The translations under genes were made by a program, and so were the position numbers. A stretch of 64,000 bases of DNA from Nematopogon swammerdamellus (taxonomy: Eukaryota > Arthropoda > Insecta > Lepidoptera > Adelidae), in NCBI GenBank assembly GCA_946902875.1, contig OX336345.1, positions 7,781,395 to 7,845,394 on the forward strand. The letters are read 5' to 3'. This document shows positions 40,269-52,242 of the stretch, piece by piece; within the stretch, counting starts at the first letter, position 1; the number at the start of each line of letters is the position of its first letter. Below the pieces are notes generated by a model that did not search any database, was not told where the DNA came from, and was given only the letters and a program-made list of their open reading frames with translations.

Positions 40269-43200
40269 GGTAACGAGGGTCTGATGATGGAGTCCGGAGG
40301 TGGACAGTGGAACTCTTCAACTGTTACTAGTAACCCCCTCGAGTTTGGGCTCATTTGGTTGGTTTGGACGAGTGTCCCATAGTTCTACCAATACACTTGG
40401 TGACGAGGGTCTGATGATGGAGCCAGGAGGTGTACAGTGGAACTCTTCAACTGTTACTAGTAACCCCCTCGAGTTTGGGCTCATTTGCTTTGTTTGGACG
40501 AGTGTCCCATACTTCTACCAATACACTTGGTGACGAGGGTCTGATGATGGAGTCAGGAGGTGGACAGTGGAACTCTTCAACCGTTACTAGTAACCCCCTC
40601 GAGTTTGGGCTCATTTGGTTAGTTTGGACGAGTGTTCCATACTTCTACCAATACACTTAGTGACGAGGGTCTGATGATGGAGTCAGGAGGTGCACAGTGG
40701 AACTCTTCAACCGTTACTAGTAACCCCCTCGAGTTTGGGCTCATTTGGTTGCTTTGGACGAGTGTCCCATAGTTCTACCAATACACTTGGCGACGAGGGT
40801 CTGATGATGGAGCCAGGAGGTGTACAGTGGAACTCTTCAACTGTTACTAGTAACCCCCTCGAGTTTGGGCTCATTTGTTTTGTTTGGACGAGTTTCCCAT
40901 ACTTCTACCATAACACTTGGTGACGAGGGTCTGATGATGGAGTCAGGAGGTGTACAGTGGAACTTTTCAACCGTTACTAGTAACCCCCTCGAGTTTGGGC
41001 TCAATGGTTTGTTTGGACGAGTGTCCTATACTTCTACCAATACACTTGGTGACGAGGGTCTGATGATGGAGTCAGGAGGTGGACAGTGGAACTCTTCAAC
41101 CGTTACTAGTAACCCCCTCGAGTTTAGGCTCATTTGGTTAGTTTGGACGAGTGTTCCATACTTCTACCAATACACTTGGTGACGAGGGTCTGATGATGGA
41201 GCCAGGAGGTGTACAGTGGAACTCTTCAACCGTTTACTAGTAACCCCCTCGAGTTTGGGCTCATATGGTTGGTCTGGACGAGTGTCCCATATTTCTACCA
41301 ATACACCTGGTGACAAGGGTCTGATGATGGAGTAAGGAGGTGTACAGTGGTACTCTTCAACCGTTAATAGTAACCCCCTCGAGTTTGGGCTCATTTGGTT
41401 GGTTTGGACGAGTGTCCCATAGTTCTACCAATACACTTGGTGGCGAGGGTCTGATGATGGAGCCAGGAGGTGTACAGTGGAACTCTTCAACTGTTACTAG
41501 TAACCCCCTCGAGTTTGGGCTCATTTGCTTTGTTTGGACGAGTGTCCCATACTTCTACCAATACACTTGGTGACGAGGGTCTGATGATGGAGTCAGGAGG
41601 TGGACAGTAGAACTCTTCAACCGTTACTAGTAACCCCCTCGAGTTTGGGCTCATTTGGTTAGTTTGGACGAGTGTTCCATACTTCTACCAATACACTTAG
41701 TGACGAGGGTCTGATGATGGAGTCAGGAGGTGTACAGTGGAACTCTTCAACCGTTACTAGTAACCCCCTCGAGTTTGGGCTCATTTGGTTGGTTTGGACG
41801 AGTGCCCCATAGTTCTACCAATACACTTGGTGACGAGGGTCTGATGATGGAGCCAGGAGGTGTACAGTGGAACTCTTCAACTGTTACTAGTAACCCCCTC
41901 GAGTTTGGGCTCATTTGTTTTGTTTGGACGAGTTTCCCATACTTCTACCATAACACTTGGTGACGAGGGTCTGATGATGGAGTCAGGAGGTGTACAGTGG
42001 AACTTTTCAACCGTTACTAGTAACCCCCTCGAGTTTGGGCTCAATGGTTTGTTTGGACGAGTGTCCTATACCAATACACTTGGTGACGAGGGTCTGATGA
42101 TGGAGTCAGGAGGTGGACAGTGGAACTCTTTAACCGTTACTAGTAACCCCCTCGAGTTTGGGCTCATTTGGTTAGTTTGGACGAGTGTTCCATACTTCTA
42201 CCAATACACTTGGTGACGAGGGTCTGATGATGGAGCCAGGAGGTGTACAGTGGAACTCTTCAACCGTTTACTAGTAACCCCCTCGAGTTTGGGCTCATAT
42301 GGTTGGTCTGGACGAGTGTCCCATATTTCTACCAATACACCTGGTGACGAGGGTCTGATGATGGAGTAAGGAGGTGTACAGTGGTACTCTTCAACCGTTA
42401 ATAGTAACCCCCTCGAGTTTGGGCTCATTTGGTTGGTTTGGACGAGTGTCCCATAGTTCTACCAATACACTTGGTGGCGAGGGTCTGATGATGGAGCCAG
42501 GAGGTGTACAGTGGAACTCTTCAACTGTTACTAGTAACCCCCTCGAGTTTGGGCTCATTTGCTTTGTTTGGACGAGTGTCCCATACTTCTACCAATACAC
42601 TTGGTGACGAGGGTCTGATGATGGAGTCAGGAGGTGGACAGTAGAACTCTTCAACCGTTACTAGTAACCCCCTCGAGTTTGGGCTCATTTGGTTAGTTTG
42701 GACGAGTGTTCCATACTTCTACCAATACACTTAATGACGAGGGTCTGATGATGGAGTCAGGTGGTGTACAGTGGAACTCTTCAACCGTTTACTAGTAACC
42801 CCCTCGAGTTTGGGCTCATATGGTTGGTATGGACGAGTGTCCCATATTTCTACCAATACACCTGGTGACGAGGGTCTGATGATGGAGTCAGGAGGTGTAC
42901 AGTGGAACTCTTCAACCGTTAATAGTAACCCCCTCGAGTTTGGGCTCATTTGGTTGGTTTGGATGAGTGTCCCATACTTCTACCAATACACTTGGTGACG
43001 AGGGTTCGATGATGGAGTCAGGAGGTGTACAGTGGAACTCTTCAACCGTTACTATTAATCCTCTCGAGTTTGGGCTCATATGGTTGGTTTGGACGAGTGT
43101 CCCATACTTCTACCAATACACTTGGTGACGAGGGTCTGATGATGGAGTCAGGAGGTGTACAGTGGAACTCTTGAACCGTTACTAGTAACCCACTCGAATT

Positions 43201-44276
43201 TGGGCTCATTTGGTTGGTCTGGACGAGTGTCCCATACTTCTACCAATACACTTGGTGACGAGGGTCTGATGATGGAGTCAGGAGGTGTACAGTGGAACTC
43301 TTCAACCGTTGCTAGTAACCCCCTGGAGTTCATTTTGTTGGTTTGAATGAGTGTCCCATACTTTTACCAATGCACTTGGTGACGAGGGTCTAATGATGGA
43401 GTCAGGAGGTGTACAGTGGAACTCTTCAACCGTTACTATTAACCCTCTCGAGTTTGGGCTCATATGGTTGGTTTGGACGAGTGTCCCATACTTCTACCAA
43501 TACACTTGGTGACGAGGGTCTGATGATGGAGTCAGGAGGCGTACAGTGGAACTCTTGAACCGTTACTAGTAACCCCCTCGAATTTGGGCTCATTTGGTTG
43601 CTCTGGACGAGTGTCCCATACTTCTACCAATACACTTGGTGACGAGGGTCTGATGATGGAATCAGGAGGTGTACAGTGGAACTCTTCAACCGTTACTAGT
43701 AACCCCCTCGAGTTTGGGCTCATTTGGTTGCTTTGAATGAGTGCCCCATACTTTTACCAATACACTTGGTGACGAGGGTCTAATGATGGAGTCAGGAGGT
43801 GTACAGTGGAACTCTTCAACCGTTACTAGTAACCCCCTCGAGTTTGGGCTCATTTGGTTGGTTTGGACGAGTGTCCCATACTTCTATCAATACACTTGGT
43901 GACGAGGGTCTGATGATGGAGTCAGGAGGTGTACAGTGGAACTCTTCAACCTTTACTAGTAACCCCCTCGAGTTTGGGCTCATTTAGTTTGTTTGAACGA
44001 GTGTCCCATACTTCTACCAATACACCTGGTGACGAGGGTCTGATGATGGAGTTAGGAGGTGTACAGTGGAACTCTTCAACCATTACTAGTAACCCCCTCG
44101 AGTTTGGGCTTATATGGTTGGCTTGGACGAGTGTCGCATACTTCTACCAACACACTTGGTGACGAGGGTCTGATGATGGAGTCAGGAGGTGTACAGTGGA
44201 ACTCTTCAACCGTTACTAGTAACCCCCTCGATTTTGGGCTCATATGGTTTGTTTGGACGAGCGTCCCATACTTGTC
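40269..44276 (+). repeat. ~130-base satellite, ~31 monomers with 8-mer higher order
   Basis: The monomer runs from GACGAGGGTCTGATGATGGA through GGAGGTGTACAGTGGAACTC, TTACTAGTAACCCCCTCGAG, GGGCTCATTTGGTTGG and GTGTCCCATACTTCTACCAA. About 31 units, most of 130 bases with some indels. Adjacent units differ at a few diagnostic sites (GGTTGG/GCTTTG/GGTTAG, GCCAGG/GTCAGG). The diagnostic pattern recurs every eight units: about 40340-41380, then 41380-42414, then a partial third copy to about 42760. The second copy differs by a 6-base deletion near 42070. Unit length is not a multiple of three, so long frames across it are incidental. Confidence 0.95.
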
Positions 44277-44689
44277 GAACGCAAATGTATGAAACAGACA
44301 TACCATCTGTTCAAATTGATTTTGAAAGGGACGGCGGACACCTTATACATCCTAAAGCCATACAGTTTCCAGCAAAGTTTAATTATGGAACAGCTGAGAG
44401 ACGGATGTTACCGATAATTTTGTCATGGGCCTCCACTGTCCATAAAATGCAGGGCAGTACTGTTGACCATGCTGTCGTGTATTTGGGCTCCAGACTATTT
44501 GAGGAGGGTCAAGCGTATGTTGCATTGAGTCGCGTAAAGTCTTTAGAAGTGCTATGTATTGAGGAGCTTGATTGTGAGAAATTGACAGGTAAAAAACCGA
44601 GTAACAAAGATGCAATGAGAGAGTTGGAAAGGATGACGAGTTTGCGTAATGAATACGAGCCAAAAATCAAACTAAAAACGAGTAAATAA
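44277..44689 (+). pseudogene. Pif1/Helitron-type helicase, C-terminal piece
   Basis: The frame encodes about 137 residues of a Pif1-family DNA helicase. [20 protein letters not shown] is followed by [20 protein letters not shown] (motif V region with QGST) and [19 protein letters not shown] (motif [10 protein letters not shown]), then a charged end. The Walker A and B motifs and the Rep nuclease expected in a full Helitron protein are missing. The frame stays open backward into the last satellite monomer (start possible at 44189), by chance. The stop at 44687-44689 lies in the first bases of a large palindrome. A Helitron origin is the best explanation; a host PIF1 copy is less likely because no introns or other domains are seen. 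Confidence 0.8.
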
Positions 44690-45236
44690 AAAAATACGTA
44701 AAAAAACTTTTAAGTTAAACGGTTTTATTAAAAAAAAACTAGAAAAAAAACAGCTGTACAAAAAACTAGAAAATAATAAGGACACAAGCCTGGGCCTTCT
44801 TAAGATTTTACGTCTGGGTAAGAAATCGTGCAATACTAGCGTGCTGTCTTCTCATGTCAGATGCCAAAGGGCACATTGTGTCGCTGCGTCAGCGGATTAA
44901 GTAATAAATTGATACTTTTAACAGACTAATATAAAAACGTGGGGCGTATAATATGCGTAATAAATAACATGCGCCCCACGTTTTTATATTAGTCTGTTAA
45001 AAGTCTCAATTTATTACTTAATCCGCTGACGCAGCGACACAATGTGCCCTTTGGCATCTGACATGAGAAGACAGCACGCTAGTATTGCACGATTTCTTAC
45101 CCAGACGTAAAATCTTAAGAAGGCCCAGGCTTGTGTCCTTATTATTTTCTAGTTTTTTGTACAGCTGTTTTTTTTTCTAGTTTTTTTTTTAATAAAACCG
45201 TTTAACTTAAAAGTTTTTTTACGTATTTTTTTTATT
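44685..45236. repeat. Near-perfect palindrome, ~262-base arms
   Basis: The left arm (44685-44946) and right arm (44972-45236) are inverted copies around a 25-base loop. The visible differences are one substitution (GTATCAAT versus GTCTCAAT) and lengths of A/T runs. Arm contents include CTGCGTCAGCGGATTAAG, ATGCCAAAGGGCACATTGTG and AAGGCCCAGGCTTGTGTCC. The structure starts at the helicase stop codon. It could be the 3' region of the Helitron doubled head to head, a fold-back element inserted there, or an assembly hairpin. Confidence 0.9.
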
Positions 45237-46169
45237 GACGAGGAGCGGATGTCGCAGGCAGGCCTTCCATTCTCAGAGAAGATATAATTAAAAGCCATTT
45301 GCAGTTGATTAGAGCTTGGAGTTGTAAGTTTTCTGATAATGATAACTTCCTGCTCCTAAGTTGTGAACGTGTTGTGTTCGTGTTACCTTTATACGTGTAC
45401 AAATAGGTACGTCCTTACTCGACTTGAATGTCTCAATCATTATGCTGGTGTTATTAATTGAAAGAATTAAACGTTTAATTAAATATTAATTTGTTACATA
45501 CAAAACTCCAACACGTACATTAATTATGTACCTATGTACACTCTCTCAAACAAATCCAATAGATTACATAAAAAAAAATCACTACATTTATTTATATAAA
45601 ACAAATTAAGGTTATCATATCACTTACTTCCAAGATTTCAGATCCTGAGGTCATTCATAAAAACAATTAAAAACTGCTAAGCTACATCACAGTGCCAAAT
45701 GGTGACTAAGGTATCACACACAACATAATACTACGTGTAACGTATGTAATCATAGTGTAACGTCAAACATTACATTATATACTTACATTGAAAATGGCAT
45801 GGTGACAAAACATACAAAAGCGTCCACAATGATACTCATTTCACAAATCTGCGCACTACTAACTACTAGGAATCCTACATTATCCAGCACCGTGCTGTGT
45901 CCGCCGTGCATTTGCCCTGATGGAACACATAGATAGTCTCATGTACTCTCCATAACCGGTAAGGCGACCGTACCAATAAATAGTATGACTACATGCCACC
46001 GTATCACAGTACACATCGTAAACATTAGCTTGAAGCGTCCTTCTAATGACCAGCCTATAAAATACCTCAATTTCAACGTCAGGTGCATTGTTGATTGCTA
46101 CATCGTCTGCTAGATTCATGCTGTTAGGCCATTGCAGTATCTCCTTTTACAACTAGATTCTTACCATTG
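45237..46169. other. No recognised feature
   Basis: AT-rich. The minus frame 45880-46119 (79 residues, ending IRANARRTQHGAG) has a protein-like composition (YWYGRLTGYGEYMRLSM), but no motif I can name and no splice-site support. Confidence 0.3.
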
Positions 46170-46340
46170 CGTCTCTTACGGTCTTGTCGGCTACACTAAA
46201 CTGGACGAAAACACGAACCGCTCGCATTTTTCTTATCCGATTCAACTGAACATCATAGTGTGTGGTGGCAAGGTGGCAACAATCCAGATGGATGTTATCC
46301 TGTCATCTAGTCATTGAGGAAGGGATTTACAATATGTTCG
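46170..46340 (-). mobile_element. Diverged SINE-A remnant
   Basis: On the plus strand GTCGGCTACACTAAACTGGA, CGAAAACACGAACCGC and GTGTGGTGGCAAGG follow the order of a minus-oriented SINE-A. Later words are eroded (TGTCATCTAGTC for CTACCACCTAGTA). Clearly older than the other copies. Confidence 0.5.
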
Positions 46341-46389
46341 TTTAGGCTTTTATCGCTGTTACACATTCATTATCGTACTGTTTTCGGTT

Positions 46390-46510
46390 ACGCGGTACAC
46401 TGAGCGACTTACAATCGTCGCGTCGACGTTTCGTCCCATCGCTCCGAGGACATCTTCAGGACTCTCGGAACTGCGACGACCTGGAGGACACCCGACACCT
46501 CGCCCAGTCA
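46390..46510 (-). repeat. Possible mobile-element fragment (GACGAAACGTCGACG)
   Basis: In the minus sense GAGAGTCCTGAAGATGTCCT, CGGAGCGATGGGACGAAACG and TCGACGCGACGATTGTAAG form a phrase like the CTGAAGATG...GAAACGTCG signature often found near Penelope-like and other retroelements. No coding domain is visible, so the identity is open. The DNA from 46510 to 47054 is unassigned. Confidence 0.3.
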
Positions 46511-47054
46511 AATGTCAACTGCATGTTGTGAACTCATGTTATTGTCACAAACGTACTTATTAAACTCGGAATGAGAAGATAAGTGGTTCATGCACTGGTA
46601 TCAAACAAATTGGCTCCCGCAAACGATGTAAGCAATGTCTTTAACAGCAAGACTGCGAGCCGATCAAAACAAGTCAGAATCAGAACCTACGAATTGAGAT
46701 TTACGAGGCGCTCAAAAGCAGGCTGATACAATGAAACAGAGCACGTCAAGATAACTATAACTGGACCATGGAAGCCTGCCGCGGACCACAGAGGTGAATG
46801 GACACGGGAGCCATCATAGCATGCGGCCATAGGTGATGTAATGATAGAAATGGCTTCTGTAGAATGAATGCTTTAGTAGCAATTACTCTTGAGTCGATTG
46901 CTAGCGGTGAACTTTTTGAAGGTTACTGAAATATTTAGAAGCTTAGAAAGAACTAGTTCGTGAAATGTTGTAGGTATGTTGGTTGAAGGTTAATTAAATT
47001 TAACGGTAATACAAATTAATTAATGGAGGCGAATTTAATGTTAGTACTAATGTA

Positions 47055-47102
47055 CTGGAGAGGCGTATGTCCAGCAGTGGACGCATACACGCTGACTGAC
47101 TA
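47055..47102 (+). mobile_element. RTE-like LINE 3' end, family K, copy 4 (very short)
   Basis: CTGGAGAGGCGTATGTCCAG and CAGTGGACGCATACACGCTG encode GEAYVQQWTHT followed by a stop, then a short CTGA tail. Only 48 bases remain, consistent with extreme 5' truncation. Confidence 0.72.
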
Positions 47103-48487
47103 AAGTACTACCTACTATTTACAAGACTAAACGAAGTAGGTATTTAATACATTTGATTTATTATTATTACTTACTATACATAAGATAGAAGACCAATAAC
47201 ATTGTAAGTACGGAAGGATCTCGACCAAAAACAAGAACCACACCACAAAATATACACAAATGTACAACATGTTATTTCTATCAGAATAATATTCATGTGT
47301 TTGATGTGTGAACATAACTTTAAGTGCCTACAATAATAAAATTGTAACATAGATTTCGTTGTAGGTAATTTACAGTAATAATCATAGACGAATAATCGAA
47401 ATCCCTTCTATGCATACAGCGGTCTACTACGATCCGGATAGGATTTCGTGTAGTTCCAATAAAGCGTTCGCCCGTTATGGAACTTCTAAATTAGTACCAG
47501 TACGTTGTTTAGCATTCACACAGTACGGTATATACGCATGCATGTTTCACGTACTAAGTACAGTGTACATTGTTCATCGCTGGAGTTACGTCTCGAGTAC
47601 CAAACGAGATTCAATATTTTCTTAGTAGTTAAGCTCACCTTGTGTTTGTTTATCTTTCTCTATTTTAACATCGCTATCATTTTTATCACCAAATTCATTT
47701 CAATACATTCTCCGATTTTTTATTGTTTAATCTTGCCATTTCGCTCTTCGCGATGATAATTTCAAACCTACTGACAATACGATTTGCCTAATATTGATTT
47801 TATATATTCAATTTATATGTGTATCACATATTCTGCAACGCAGAGTGCGGACTTGGGGCTATGCAGGATGTTCATTTTTCGTTTTGTTTTTCAATCAGCG
47901 TCGTACACAATATCTCTTATCTTAGAGTAGAAGAAGTATTAAGTAATCTGTGGTGGAAGTGTCCTCATGATGTTTTTCTTCGTTGGTTGATTGGAGTGAT
48001 GGTTTTGTCATAAAGATGCTTGGTTTATTTTCATTCGTTTCAAATTCAGCATCTATTCCTACGACGCACGGGTGTGTCGAATTGTCGGCTCTCGATCATA
48101 CTTATGCAAAATATAGGTATACATTAAAAATCTCAACCATCGTCAAATTAGGATAAAATAAAATATGAATGAAATTAAACATAGCTTCCGTAAGTAATAT
48201 TTGATGTTCGAAATTCGAGTGCAGCCGCAAATTTTATATCCAGTTTCATCTGCCGAATCTCACTTTAATGGGTTATTAAAATACAAAATAAAAATAAGAC
48301 ATGAATCAAAGTGGAGCGCCGCGAGCGGCATGAATCATTTATGATCAAATATCTCAAATAACTCACACTTCGACCTCAAGAGTCAATTAATCTCTGCAGT
48401 AGCGTGATTGGGGTTGTCGATGAGGCTTCTGTAGACGGTAAGTCAACTTAAGGCGGCCGCAGACGTTCGAATTTTTATTCTGAATTC
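47103..48487. other. No recognised feature
   Basis: AT-rich DNA. Frames at 47410-47625 and 47505-47756 overlap in different phases without a motif. Nothing repeated is recognised before the 124-base array. Confidence 0.35.
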
Positions 48488-49105
48488 AAGCTGCCTACAG
48501 AGTAGAGTGGTCGTGTCGATAGTAGCGCGCTACCCTCTGCAGGGTTACCGGTAGCTGTTTCTCGCCTTTAATCGTGTACGCTGTTTGCGATCTCCTTAGT
48601 TTTCGAAATTAAAGCTGCCTGTAGAGTAGAGTGATCGTGTCGATAGTAGACCACTACCCTCTGCAGGGTTACTGGTAGCTGTTTTCACGTCTTTAATCGT
48701 GTACCCTGTTTTCGATCTCCTTAGTTTCGAAATTAAAGCTGCCTGTAGAGTAGAGTGATCGTGTCGATAGTAGCGCGCTGCCCTCTGCAGGGTTACCGGT
48801 AGCTGTTTTCACGTCTTTAATCGTGTACGCTGTTTTCGATCTCCTTAGTTTCGAAATTAAAGCTGCCTGTAGAGTAAAGTGATCGTGTCGATAGTAGCGC
48901 GCTGCCCTCTGCAGGGTTACCGGTAGCTATTTTCACGTCTTTAATCGTGTACGCTGTTTTCAATCTCCTTAGTTTCGAAATTCAAGCTGCCTGTAGAGTA
49001 GAGTGATCGTGTCGATAGTAGGCCACTACCCTCTGCAGGGTTACTGGTAGCTGTTTTCTCGTCTTTAATCGTGTACGCTGTTTTCGATGTCCTTATTTCG
49101 AACGA
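48488..49105 (+). repeat. 124-base tandem repeat, five copies
   Basis: Units start at 48488, 48612, 48736, 48860 and 48984 with AAGCTGCCT. They run through GAGTAGAGTGATCGTGTCGA, CTACCCTCTGCAGGGTTACC, GGTAGCTGTTTTCACGTC and TTTAATCGTGTACGCTG to GATCTCCTTAGTTTCGAAAT. Period is constant at 124. Units differ at GCGCGCTGCC versus GGCCACTACC/ACCACTACC, and this variant alternates. The first and last units are the most diverged, as expected at array edges. Confidence 0.92.
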
Positions 49106-49349
49106 TTTCTTTCTTAGTACGAGACGTCCTTTCCTGATACTTATTTGCATATTCTTTCAACAATTAAAATTGTACGTTAAACGTAATTGTATAAATTTAA
49201 ATTTCCTCCAAACTTGAGAAGTGATGAACAAATTAGTATGCAGTACTTAGGAATTATGTAGACTTCCTGGCTAGATTATATAAAAAAGGAAAATTATTCA
49301 TGTGATTAAATAAATGTTACTTGATCATATTTGTTTTTACATACCCGTC

Positions 49350-49490
49350 AGGTGGGACGACGACATCAAGTACGTCGGCGGAAAGCAGTGGTTCCGTACC
49401 GCTGAATGCCGGGAGGACTGGAGGAAAATTGGAGAGGCGTATGTCCAGCAGTGAACGCTTACACGCTGATTGACTGACTGACTCACATTT
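49350..49490 (+). mobile_element. RTE-like LINE 3' end, family K, copy 5
   Basis: GTGGGACGACGACATCAAGT, ACGTCGGCGGAAAGCAGTGG, GACTGGAGGAAAATTGGAGA and GTATGTCCAGCAGTGAACGC, then GACTGACTGACT. Translation gives WDDDIKYVGGKQWFRTAE and WRKIGEAYVQQ, where TGA replaces the W codon. Good family member, 5'-truncated at the WDDD block. Confidence 0.78.
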
Positions 49491-52169
49491 GTTTTTATTT
49501 CTTTCACATTTAGATGTTAATTGTCACGACGTATCTTTGAAACAATAAGCTAACAATATTATTTTTCAGAGATGATCTGCACAAGATTTTGCTACAAAAT
49601 ACTTCTGTATCTGGTTCCAGATGATTCCTACTGAAGTACTCGACTAAACATATCAATCCCTCAGCATTCGTCGTACCGAACGCGGCGTAATAAAACTATA
49701 TTTTGTGTAATTGAAGTGGCCTGTAAACATAAACACAACACAGACCAGACAAGAATCGACGCTTCGCTATACTTAAGGTGGCTACTATAGCAGAAGAAAT
49801 GTGTGAGAAATGTGGGTTTGCAAACCCTTTTCTTAGTGTTATAAATTATAATGCTGCAATAGTTGTGGCAACTTTATTGTTTTTTTTATATTAAGAAAAA
49901 ACATTTAACTGATTTCTTTAACCGCCACTCACAAAAAATAAAGAACCCAATATTATATCTAAGCTAGAATACCTAATGAAGAACAATAAAAATTTTCTTT
50001 CTTTTCTTCTTTCTTTCTATAACATTGAACGCAGTGCGGCGCGCGCGCGCTCATAAACTCAAATATTTCGTAAAATAATGAAGTCAGATCAATAAGCTCT
50101 ATTTGCACATATAGCCAATAAAATTACCCCCAAAACGATGTGTAAACAAGTGAGGATTCATTTATTTAGAAGCACAGACTTTGAACTCCAGGAAAAACAA
50201 AACTCGCTCGACATTTTTTCTGAATTTTTCGTAACCTAAATTTGACAGTTCCCCCATTAAAATTATACGTCAATGTGTAGGTAAAAAAACGCGTTCTTTA
50301 AAAGGACGCAACTAATGAAAGTGTGACTTGAAACGAAATAAAAATAAAACAAGAAAGCTGAAGGCAAAAAAGACAAGATGTCAGAATATATTGTTTTCTG
50401 TTTCAGTGCGGAATTGCTTGTAGGTGTGTTTGATGTCAATCGAAAGATGTTTTAATATTCTATCGAACCTTTTCTCTCTTCTAATAAAAAAATCACTGAA
50501 GTAGCACTACATGAGAATGTGCGACACTATAATGCGTGTAATTCTTGTATCTGCGCGGAGACAACGGGAGTCTAGGGGAGTAAGAGGTTTGGTCTCTGTG
50601 CGGAGACTATGGGAGCCACCAGGTTCATACTGCATTTTTAAATTGATTGAGAAAAAAATTGTTTTAAACAAATTTTCTATTTATCCGACTATGAGACGGA
50701 AATATTTTGCCAAAATCATTTCTAATTCATAAATAAAAATTATTTTTGGTTTAATAGAACTCCTACGAGATATTTGAACTATATTTTCTCATTTTAAATG
50801 TATTTTCAGTTAGTTTAATTAGGTATTCTTATATTTAAACACAAAGCAAAAGTTTTACTTTAAAGATATCACCTTAATAATTCCAACTGCAGCAGTGGAC
50901 AGTGATGCGGCCAATATTTGGGTGGTCCACTATTGCCCCTAATTAATTTTATGTATAAAGTTGCTGGCGAAAGTACTGCAATAATTCAGGTAGGTACTCG
51001 AAAACTAAGCGGAATTTACCGGTAGTTTGCCTGAAAACTAAGTAAATACTAATCCTATTTAGATATAGAGCTCTGGGTTAGTAACTGAATATAGCGGATT
51101 GTTTGTTTGTAACAAGTTTGTCGTGCAACTTTATTTACAAACAACCAACAATAGGAAGGAACTTTCTGTAACTGTAGCTGACAAATTTTCTGCTATAATT
51201 TGTTTTGCATTATGTTAAAAATTCTAAACTTACTTTTAAATGTTGGCGTTAAAAATGGCCACACTCTTTGAAAGCCCACATCGCTAATGTTTCTAAAATA
51301 ATAAAAAAAACACATTAGACTGAAGATTTCGTAACTGTCTCCTTAGAGCAAGCTGGCATTTTATGCAGAGTAGTCATTGTATATAGAACAGGCAAGGGTG
51401 GCTGTGCCCACGATCAGTCGAATGAAGACAGTCAATAACACCTCTCCTCACAAAACCACGCTCAGTGAGGCCCAACTATGAGACGGACAAAGAGGTTGCC
51501 AGACAATTTTATTGGTTGCAGATTATTGACAAGGTTGCAGTAGTTATTAGACACGCTCACCCGAAGACCGTGTATAATGTAATATATGTTCATGCTACTC
51601 CAGTTAATGAAGTTCTATAGGTGTCTCCACTTTTAGAGTCAACTGTATAAATGCCTTCGTGTAACAAATGGAAATCGGAACTCGATTATAATGTGCAATA
51701 TCGATACGCCTCGGCGTGGGCAAGAAATGCACCAAAACTGTCAAGTTCAATGCTCTCTAAGCGAACCAGTTGCTCTAGCACCAAGCCAGCAAGTAGCCAA
51801 CCTTCATAAATCTACTATGGTCTACTTACCACGGTTACTGTACCAACGAAGTTTTTCCCTAGAACATCGTTTTGGCACGCTCGCTCCACTTTTGCTAAGC
51901 ATAAAACTTGAGTTATGCGACTGACGCGAATCGCTATATCACAAACCATGGATAATTTGATAACCCATAAAGCGAATAGTTGACCAGTGTGTTATAGTCC
52001 AGTGTAGGACGTTCTTATTCGCCTGTTGTATGAAGGAACGTTTTCATAAAAAGTGACATTGCAATATCAAAACTTTCTTACGCTTGTGATTATGTAACAT
52101 CCAATGAAATCCTATGTACCTACTCTACTATTCAATCTACGACTCTACGTGGAGTATAGAATGGATTCC
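49491..52169. other. No recognised feature
   Basis: About 2.7 kb of mostly AT-rich sequence. Frames at 50511-50732 and 51691-51924 have no motif. A CG-rich GCGGCGCGCGCGCGCTC word sits at 50037. No repeat shared with the rest of the window was noticed. Confidence 0.35.
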
Positions 52170-52242
52170 CTTTCTCATCATCATCATCATCATCAACCTG
52201 TATCAGTCCACTGCTGGACATAGGCCTCTCCCAAGGCACGCC
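52170..52242 (-). mobile_element. RTE-like LINE 3' end, family L, copy 3
   Basis: The plus strand shows CATCATCATCATCATCAACC, TGTATCAGTCCACTGCTGGA and CATAGGCCTCTCCCAAGGCA. The minus sense encodes ALGEAYVQQWTDTG with a GATGAT tail. Only about 70 bases. Confidence 0.76.

Noticed and set aside
40300..44162. Many 60-120-residue open frames (MYSGTLQ.../MSPNSRGLL... types) on both strands
   Set aside because: They are translations of the 130-base satellite. Period 130 is not a multiple of three, and the frames repeat mechanically with the monomers.
40269..44276. CRISPR-like array
   Set aside because: The whole ~130-base unit repeats without unique spacers, and the context is eukaryotic.
44189..44689. 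Satellite-helicase fusion protein of 166 residues
   Set aside because: The frame is open across the junction, but the first ~30 residues are only a satellite translation; no evidence that it is made.
45880..46119. 79-residue minus-strand frame as host exon
   Set aside because: Reads fairly protein-like, but I could not find matching acceptor and donor sites or a known motif.
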